Assembly (NCBI GenBank): GCA_963696495.1
Contig: CAVOKJ010000004.1
Coordinates: 496,001-560,000 of the forward strand
Direction: 5' to 3'
DNA from: Bog-756 sp963696495
GTDB lineage: Bacteria > Actinomycetota > Acidimicrobiia > Acidimicrobiales > RAAP-2
Length of the DNA: 64,000 bases
Both the position numbers and the translations under genes were made by a program. Under the pieces are notes generated by a model, which saw only the letters and a list, made by a program, of their open reading frames with translations, did no database searches and was not told where the DNA came from. This document shows positions 58,987 through 64,000 of this stretch, one piece after another (the stretch's first letter is position 1; the number at the start of each line of letters is the position of its first letter).

Positions 58987-59769
58987 ATGCACATGCTGGC
59001 CCTCGCTTCAGTGGGGCGGGGCCGTCGGGTCTCCGACGGGACCTCGATCCGGGTCCACGCGGCCAGGCTCCTGGCCGTCGGCGGTGTGCTTGCCTACAAC
59101 TGGTGGGTGGTCGTGCCGTTCGTGCCCGGGCTGATGCCGTCGGTCAACGGCTTCTTCTCGGATCTCGAGGCGACCGGGAGGCCCCATGCCTGGTTGATGT
59201 CCGACGCCGACGTCGCCGCCGGTGTGCTGTTGACCGCGGCCCTGCTGCTCAGGGGCCCGATGGCGGGGGGCCACCCGCGCCGGGAGTGGAAGTGGATGGT
59301 GGCCTTCGCCGTGGCCGGTGCCATCGGCGGGAGGTTCCCCTACGCGTGCTCCGAGGGGCTGAGCGCCACCTGCCGCCAGATGGAGTGGAAGCTGCAGCTG
59401 CCCGTCCACCACTACATCCACGTGGTGTCGGGCATCGCCGAGTTCGCCACCTTGACCGTGGCCGCCGTGATCGCCATGCGGCGCACCCAGGGCAGCGGTG
59501 CCCCCGTGGCCCGCCTGTACTCGACCCTGGTCACGGTGCTGGTCGTCGGCTACCCACTCCTCGGTCTCGTGTACCTCACCGATCGTCTCGGTACGTTCGT
59601 GGAGCCCATCTTCTTCGTGGTGTTCTCCGTCATGGTGATGGCCGAGGTGTTCGAGGCGAACGGCGGGGACGCGGACCATCGCCGGGGCGGCCGCTCCTGG
59701 GCCGAGTGGGTCCACGAGCGGGAGCCGGTCCGCCACAACGGTCGATCGGTGGCCACGGGCCATCAGTGA
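58987..59769 (+). CDS. DUF998-like integral membrane protein
   Basis: This 260-residue protein has about six helices: RLLAVGGVLAYNWWVVVPFV, DVAAGVLLTAALLLRGPM, MVAFAVAGAIGGRFPYAC, YIHVVSGIAEFATLTVAAV, VTVLVVGYPLLGLVYLTD and FVEPIFFVVFSVMVMAEV. The loop CSEGLSATCRQMEWKLQLPVHHY is like the conserved segment of DUF998, a family of membrane proteins of unknown function. The frame begins with TTG at 58960; ATG at 58987 and 58993 are better, the second having GAGG 7 nt upstream. Its stop codon lies within a 16-bp tandem repeat. Confidence 0.78.
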   Translation: MHMLALASVGRGRRVSDGTSIRVHAARLLAVGGVLAYNWWVVVPFVPGLMPSVNGFFSDLEATGRPHAWLMSDADVAAGVLLTAALLLRGPMAGGHPRREWKWMVAFAVAGAIGGRFPYACSEGLSATCRQMEWKLQLPVHHYIHVVSGIAEFATLTVAAVIAMRRTQGSGAPVARLYSTLVTVLVVGYPLLGLVYLTDRLGTFVEPIFFVVFSVMVMAEVFEANGGDADHRRGGRSWAEWVHEREPVRHNGRSVATGHQ

Positions 59770-59827
59770 CCGTACTGATCAGTGACCGTGCTGATCGGTG
59801 ACCGTGCTGATGGGTGGCTCTACTCAT
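59764..59827. repeat. 16-bp tandem repeat containing the stop codon of the DUF998-like gene, 4 copies
   Basis: Units CAGTGACCGTACTGAT (59764), CAGTGACCGTGCTGAT (59780), CGGTGACCGTGCTGAT (59796) and the diverged GGGTGGCTCTACTCAT (59812) follow each other. The TGA stop of the DUF998-like gene is in the first unit. Fading identity to the right suggests an old slippage expansion. Confidence 0.88.
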
Positions 59828-60070
59828 CGGTGTGGCCCTGTGGCCCTGCAGTGCGGCGGCCCTGCTGATCGGTGGCCCTGCCGTGTCAGTTCCGGCTCCC
59901 GTTTGGCCCGATCGGGGCGGAGCCCGTGCGTGAAATCGCCATTTTGCCGCGCTCACCTTCCGTTCCGCCTAGGGTTATGGGGTCATCGGCCCAATCACGC
60001 GGGTCGGTGCATGTAGGGCTTCACAATGGATCCCCGCGTTACCGTGCGTGAATTTCAAGGAGACACAGTT

Positions 60071-60274
60071 ATGGGTGTAGGTGCAGTCAAGTGGTTCAAC
60101 GCCGAAAAGGGCTTTGGATTTATCACGCCTGACGGCGGCGGGGATGACCTCTTCGTTCACCAGTCGGAGATCCAGATGGAGGGCTTCCGCGACCTCGCGG
60201 AGGGCCAGCGTGTGGAGTTCGAGACCAAGCAGGGCCAGAAGGGCTTGCAGGCGAGCCAGGTCCGCAAGATCTGA
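60071..60274 (+). CDS. Cold shock protein (CspA family)
   Basis: This 67-residue protein is a single cold-shock domain that binds single-stranded RNA and DNA. RNP1 KGFGFITPDGG and RNP2 DLFVHQSEI are present, with the basic and aromatic face expected. The start is the ATG at 60071 with AAGGAG 10 nt upstream; the frame extends to 60026 but that part is untranslated leader. The region from about 59970 to 60070 is a likely leader RNA, as in other csp genes. TAGGGT at 59970-59975 may be the -10 element. It is monocistronic, and a strong hairpin lies between it and the convergent rpf gene. Confidence 0.95.
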   Translation: MGVGAVKWFNAEKGFGFITPDGGGDDLFVHQSEIQMEGFRDLAEGQRVEFETKQGQKGLQASQVRKI

Positions 60275-60618
60275 TTCGGCCTCTGTCGGGCGTCGGCCCG
60301 GTGACCAACTCGGAATCCGAGGGAGTCGCCGGGTCGACGGTCGGCAGGGCGTGTTACCGCCGGAGGGCCGACCTCCGAGCGATGCTGTTCGTCTTCCGGG
60401 GTTCCTCCCGTGGGTTCCCGAAGGTGACTGCGGTGCGGTCACGGCTCCGTCCGAGGACGTCGAGCCCCAACCATCATGCTCTCCGTGATCGCGGCGCAGT
60501 TGCGCCACGGCCCGTGTCCAGTGGCGCCGTGTTGCGCCGTCGATCGCCCTCCGTGTCGGCGAGCGCAGTGATGCGAGCGCGGCCGGCACCGTGGGACCGC
60601 GCCGTGGGTCGTGACGCA
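60275..60618. other. Intergenic region between convergent csp and rpf genes
   Basis: No gene is seen here. The inverted repeat GCGCCAC (60502-60508) with GTGGCGC (60521-60527) and the small stem GGGC/GCCC after csp are possible hairpins. Confidence 0.4.
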
Positions 60619-60653
60619 CGAGTCCCGGTCGACTGACAGCCGACCGGGACTCG
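60619..60653. terminator. Strong bidirectional hairpin
   Basis: CGAGTCCCGGTCG (60619-60631) and CGACCGGGACTCG (60641-60653) form a perfect 13-bp stem with a 9-nt loop. It lies 50 nt after the rpf stop and between two convergent genes, so it may end both transcripts. No U-tract follows on either side. Confidence 0.8.
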
Positions 60654-60702
60654 TTCCGACACGCTCAGGACGGCCGTCCGGGAAGACGACCGCGCCGACC
60701 GG

Positions 60703-61278
60703 CTACCAGCCGGCGCAGCCGTACTGGTCCGGAGGCGAGGACTGGATGCGCTCGGCCACCATGATCTGCTGGTCCACGGTGGCCTCGGCACCCTCGGGAG
60801 CGAACTGGGTGCCGCCATAGGTGTCCCAGTTGGCTCGGGTGATGCCCAGTCCACCGCTGAAGCGCCCACCATCGGACGTCCAATTCCCACCCTCCTCGCA
60901 CATGGCCACCCGCTCCCATGCGGCGCGCTGCGCGGGGGTTACCGTATCCGTGGACGCAGTGATGGCGGGTGCCGGTGCCGGCGCTGGTGCCGGCGCTGGT
61001 GCCGGTTTGGATGCGGCCGTGGTGGTGGTGGCCGGTGGATGCAGCAGTGCTCCCCCCAGATCGAACAGCAGCTTCGACCCCTCGGGGGCCGGTGTGCCAC
61101 CGGTCAGCCCCCGGTAGGCGATCAGATGATCGGGTGGGAGCGAACTCTTGGTCGGGGCGTTCCCCGGCAACGGGGTCGGCTCCGCCCCGGTGGACGGCGC
61201 GGTGGCCGCCTGCACCAGGGTACTGACGGTGATGACGGCGATCGGAGTGATCGCCACGAGTGCAATGCGGGTCCGCAT
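60703..61278 (-). CDS. Resuscitation-promoting factor (Rpf)-like transglycosylase
   Basis: This 191-residue secreted protein ends in an Rpf domain, a lysozyme-like fold that cleaves peptidoglycan and wakes dormant actinobacteria. The domain starts near residue 118 (PAQRAAWERVAMCEEGGNW), with the catalytic Glu in CEEGGNW, SGGLGITRANWDTYGG, and a second Cys in QYGCAGW that would pair with the first. A signal helix (RIALVAITPIAVITVSTLVQA), a spacer and an Ala/Pro repeat of about 12 residues precede it. GGGAGGT is 5 nt upstream of the ATG. The long upstream leader suggests RNA-level control, as with rpf genes elsewhere. Confidence 0.93.
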   Translation of the reverse strand: MRTRIALVAITPIAVITVSTLVQAATAPSTGAEPTPLPGNAPTKSSLPPDHLIAYRGLTGGTPAPEGSKLLFDLGGALLHPPATTTTAASKPAPAPAPAPAPAPAITASTDTVTPAQRAAWERVAMCEEGGNWTSDGGRFSGGLGITRANWDTYGGTQFAPEGAEATVDQQIMVAERIQSSPPDQYGCAGW

Positions 61279-61847
61279 GGCACCTCCCTTCGTAGGGCGC
61301 GCGGGGGCGCCTTCCTCTGCTCGGTGTTGGCGGGCTCCGGCCTTCGCATTCGGTCCCCGGACGGCGAGCGGGAAGGCATCGTCCGTCCTGGCTTCACGCC
61401 ACAGGGTGTGCGGCCGGTGTTAGTTACGCCCAGGATTGCGTCGTGGGTGCATCACTCGTTTCTCGACGGTCATACATCTGGATCTCTGTTCGATGGGCAG
61501 GCGGCCCGATGGCCACGAGACACACAGGCCGACCGGTATGCGGTCCTCGCTGTGCTGCTGCCGTTCACCGAAGAGTCTCGGTGCGCTGATGGTTCGGGAA
61601 CTTCTCCTTTGAACCGGATCGGCATCGACTTGGTTTGAGGAGTATATCGGTTCACGGACAAGGTTCTGTATCGGGACATCGATATGGCCATCTATCAGGT
61701 AATACCCGGTGGTTATTCACACATTCAGATGGGCTATATCTGTATTAATGATGACCCAGATAAGAATCGGGTATATTTCTGGAAATAAGGCCTATTGCGG
61801 GCAGGGATTCGCGCTTATTCGCCGCCCCAGTCGGCCGCCCTCAGTGG
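61279..61847 (-). other. Rpf upstream region: structured leader and AT-rich patch
   Basis: No gene is supported here. On the minus strand the 150 nt before rpf are rich in possible stems, including GGCGC-CCCCGC-GCGCC just upstream of the Shine-Dalgarno. Parts such as GTGAAGCC and AGGCCGGAGCCCGCC recall cobalamin-riboswitch blocks, and rpf genes are often under a c-di-AMP riboswitch, but neither consensus is complete. From about 61600 to 61800 the sequence is markedly AT-rich and could hold the promoter. Confidence 0.4.
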
Positions 61848-63308
61848 TCAATCCGCTGCAGTACGCGACGAATCCGAGGCCAGAGGGGCCGACGCCCCCG
61901 ACCAACGGGCCGAGGGGACGAGGGGAACGAGCGTGCGGGAGGCGAGGCATCCCGCCCAGACCCCGGCCCCGTAGGCCACGTCGTCGGCCACCGACGCCAG
62001 CGTCCAGCGGACGGGGTCGAGCCGGGGGCCCCGGCGCCACCACTCGACCGCCGGGGGGGCGAGGACCAACAGGGCGGACGCCCTCCGCCCCCGTCGACCG
62101 AGCAGTGCGGCGGCGACGACGGCCGGCCCGCCCAGCATGGTGGCGGCCCGCCCGATCCCGACGAGGGTCCACCCCGCTCCGCCGGCGCTCCACCGGAGGG
62201 ACTGGGCGAGCGGGATGCCACGACCTCCCGTGCTCCGGTCCAGGGCGACCGTCGACGCGGCCAGGCCGGCCACGGCCACCGCGGCGTGTCCGGTGAGCAC
62301 CGCAGTGGCCACGAGCGTGGGCCACGGCCGCAGCTCGACAGGGGCGAGGCGGGCACCGTGGCGCCGGGCCAGGGGACCGGCCGACGTGCCGTAGCGGAAC
62401 CGTCGGCCCAGCAGTCCTTTCCACGATCCCGGCTCGCTGTGGTGGACGACCACCGATGGCTCGTAGCGCACGCGCCATCCGCCGGCCGTCAGCCGCCAGA
62501 CGAGGTCGACGTCCTCGCCGATGCTCAGGTCCGGGTCGAAGCCGCCGGGGAGCGCCGACCTCCTCACCACCAGCGCCGCGGTCGGCACGTAGCGGACCTG
62601 GCGTTCGGGACCGACCTCGCTCGGCTCGGCGCCGAGGTCGAGGCACGAGCGGCCGTCCGCGTAGCGGCCGAGCACCGATCCGTCGGCGGGGATGCCGGGC
62701 CGGGGTCGGATTCGCGGGGCCACCGCGCCGATGGTCGGGTCCTCGAACAGGGGCAGGAGCCGGTCCAGCCACCCGGGTGTGACCGTGCAGTCACTGTCCA
62801 CGAAGGCGACCAGCTCGGTGGCGACGGCGCCGAGCGCCGCGTTGCGCGCCGCCGCCGGGCCCCCGTTGACCGTCCGCCTGATGACCCGGGCACCGTGATG
62901 GGCACACACCCGGGCCACCGACTCCGGGTCGGCCGATGCGTCGTCGACCACCAGGACGTCGGCCCCGAGGGCCAGTGAGGCCAGGCACCGGTCGAGTTCG
63001 GCGGCGCGGTCGCGGGCGGGGACGACGACCGTCACGTTCCTTCGGACGGCCGTCCGTCCGGCGCCGGCCCACCGTGGATGGGCGATGCCCGCCTCCACCA
63101 GTCGGCCGCCCAGCTCGCGGGCGCCGGCGGGGAGGGCCCCGTCCGAGAGGAGCGCCCCGTCCGAGAGCAGGGCGGCGAGGGCGGCGACCCCGTCCCGGCT
63201 CAGCGTGATCAGCCGTCCCGGGTGGCCGCCGACGAGGACACTGCCCTCCTGGAACCGGCGCACCGACCGGTCCAGTTCGATCCCGAACCCGTCGGGCAGC
63301 GGGGTCAC
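61848..63308 (-). CDS. mftF: Mycofactocin system glycosyltransferase (MftF)
   Basis: This 486-residue protein is MftF, the GT2 enzyme that adds glucose units to the redox cofactor mycofactocin. The first 105 residues are a small mycofactocin-locus-specific domain, then a GT2 core begins (NVTVVVPARDRAAELDRCLA, VLVVDDASADPESV, VAFVDSDCTVTPGWLDRLLP, YVPTAALVVRRSALPGGF). SIGEDVDLVWRLTAGGWRVR is a hallmark of the family. Several C-terminal helices follow. The GTG at 63308 overlaps the SDR stop (GTGA). A duplicated LLSDGA motif in the N-terminal domain is encoded by an 18-bp repeat. The ORF is open upstream, but that is a shadow of the SDR gene. It should be part of an mft locus beyond the window. 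Confidence 0.92.
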   Translation of the reverse strand: MTPLPDGFGIELDRSVRRFQEGSVLVGGHPGRLITLSRDGVAALAALLSDGALLSDGALPAGARELGGRLVEAGIAHPRWAGAGRTAVRRNVTVVVPARDRAAELDRCLASLALGADVLVVDDASADPESVARVCAHHGARVIRRTVNGGPAAARNAALGAVATELVAFVDSDCTVTPGWLDRLLPLFEDPTIGAVAPRIRPRPGIPADGSVLGRYADGRSCLDLGAEPSEVGPERQVRYVPTAALVVRRSALPGGFDPDLSIGEDVDLVWRLTAGGWRVRYEPSVVVHHSEPGSWKGLLGRRFRYGTSAGPLARRHGARLAPVELRPWPTLVATAVLTGHAAVAVAGLAASTVALDRSTGGRGIPLAQSLRWSAGGAGWTLVGIGRAATMLGGPAVVAAALLGRRGRRASALLVLAPPAVEWWRRGPRLDPVRWTLASVADDVAYGAGVWAGCLASRTLVPLVPSARWSGASAPLASDSSRTAAD

Positions 63309-64000
63309 AACGAGAGGCCGCCGTCCACGGGGATCACCGCCCCGGTCAGCCCGCTGCTGTCGGGGCCGGCGAGCCACGCCAGCGCGGCAGCCACCTCCTC
63401 GGGGGCGAGCAGGCGCTTGATCGGCTGCTGGTCGGCGAATGCGGCGGAGGCCTCGAGCCCGTAGAGGCGGGCACTCTCGCCCAGGATGGCCGTGGCGGTC
63501 GAGCCGGGGCTGACGGCGTTGGCCGTGACCCCGGTGTCCGCCAGTTCGGCGGCCAGACCCCGGACCAGCCCGGCGACCCCGGCCTTGGCGGCCCCGTAGG
63601 CGGCGAGCAGGGGGAGCCCCCGGGTGGCGGCGGCCGAGGCGACGGCCAGGAATCGCCCGTGCCGGGGGAGCGGTCGGCGCATCAGCGCGGGGATGCCGAC
63701 GCGGGCGGCGGTGATCGGTCCTCCGAGGTCCACGTCGAGCACGGCGGCGAGTTGGTCGGCGGGCATCTCCCACAGCGGGACGCCGCCGGCGATGACCCCG
63801 GCGACCGCCACCATGGCGTCGAGGCCGCCGAACCGCTCCTCGGCCAGCGAGACGGCGGCGGCCATCCCGTCCTCGTCAGTGGTGTCGGCGAGGTGGGCGA
63901 CGACGGTCGCCGGACCGGCCGCGCCCGATCCGGACGTCACCGGCGAGAGGGTCAGGGCCGACTCGACGACGGCCTGCAGCTCGGTGGCGGTGCCCATGGC
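63305..64000 (-). CDS. SDR oxidoreductase, probably mycofactocin-dependent (5' end outside window)
   Basis: This is the C-terminal 231 residues of a short-chain dehydrogenase/reductase. The catalytic Ser lies in VASAAATRGLPLL and Tyr and Lys in YGAAKAGVAGLVRGLAAEL, and NAVSPGSTATAIL and LTGAVIPVDGGLSL are typical. The TGxxxGIG cofactor motif must lie outside the window. The frame runs through the window end, so the internal ATG at 63997 is not taken as start. The gene overlaps mftF by 4 nt, and SDRs beside mftF in actinobacteria usually use mycofactocin to re-oxidise a tightly bound NAD(H). The substrate is probably an alcohol. Confidence 0.9.
   Translation of the reverse strand, partial: AMGTATELQAVVESALTLSPVTSGSGAAGPATVVAHLADTTDEDGMAAAVSLAEERFGGLDAMVAVAGVIAGGVPLWEMPADQLAAVLDVDLGGPITAARVGIPALMRRPLPRHGRFLAVASAAATRGLPLLAAYGAAKAGVAGLVRGLAAELADTGVTANAVSPGSTATAILGESARLYGLEASAAFADQQPIKRLLAPEEVAAALAWLAGPDSSGLTGAVIPVDGGLSL

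Noticed and set aside
61279..61440. Firm call of a c-di-AMP or cobalamin riboswitch before rpf
   Set aside because: Only fragments of either consensus are present, so it is listed as an open question.
61470..61691. 73-codon minus-strand frame upstream of rpf
   Set aside because: No homology or motif, no ribosome site, and it lies in the likely promoter and leader region.

Overview
The window is high-GC DNA (about 70 percent by eye) with dense genes, many GTG starts, many 4-nt ATGA/GTGA stop-start overlaps and many genes without a Shine-Dalgarno site. A mycofactocin glycosyltransferase and SDR, an Rpf-type cell-wall hydrolase, an LLM (probably F420-dependent) oxidoreductase, an ECF41 sigma factor and PhoP-like TCACAG repeats all point to an actinobacterium. 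A complete recC-recB-recD set fits Acidimicrobiia or a relative better than mycobacteria or streptomycetes, but the class is an inference. I see no rRNA, tRNA, CRISPR array, prophage or intact insertion sequence.

Layout. 0-5.7 kb: 3' part of a catalase gene with a Fur/PerR regulator, a divergent FtsH-like protease, a lipoprotein and an ECF41 sigma factor. 5.7-11 kb: FAD oxidoreductase with an ECF41-type promoter, PaaI-like thioesterase, DHA2 exporter with its MerR regulator, and a DUF5684-like membrane protein ending in a 17-bp tandem repeat. 11-20.2 kb: recCBD. 20.3-26.6 kb: amidase, TrpB2-type tryptophan synthase, methyltransferase and TetR regulator sharing a palindromic operator, and serine hydroxymethyltransferase behind a ZTP riboswitch. 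26.6-29.3 kb: a lower-GC, probably imported stretch with one large membrane protein. 29.3-46.4 kb: diiron oxygenase-like protein, LLM oxidoreductase, MarR-controlled heterodimeric ABC exporter, esterase, aldehyde dehydrogenase, MMPL transporter, protein phosphatase, 4-aminobutyrate aminotransferase, glyoxalase-like protein and acyl-CoA dehydrogenase.

46.4-52.9 kb: a two-component system transcribed toward a GT2-GtrA fusion and a GT39-type glycosyltransferase. Upstream of the response regulator are direct repeats of the PhoP type facing both ways. On the other side is a tightly overlapping five-gene operon (53.0-56.7 kb): a Thr/Pro-rich anchored protein, ApbE flavin transferase, a five-helix haem-type membrane protein, a NuoF/RnfC-like protein and a 3-Cys ferredoxin. 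I read this as a transmembrane electron-transfer module whose usual flavin-carrying partner domain is not visible; it is the most interesting system in the window. 56.9-64 kb: GT2 and sulfotransferase pair, DUF998-like membrane protein, cold-shock protein, Rpf-like protein with a long leader, and the end of a mycofactocin locus (mftF and a truncated SDR).

Short tandem repeats of 15-21 bp sit at gene starts or stops at several places, and six genes have a TANNNT hexamer 6-8 nt upstream of an SD-less start, which suggests leaderless transcripts.
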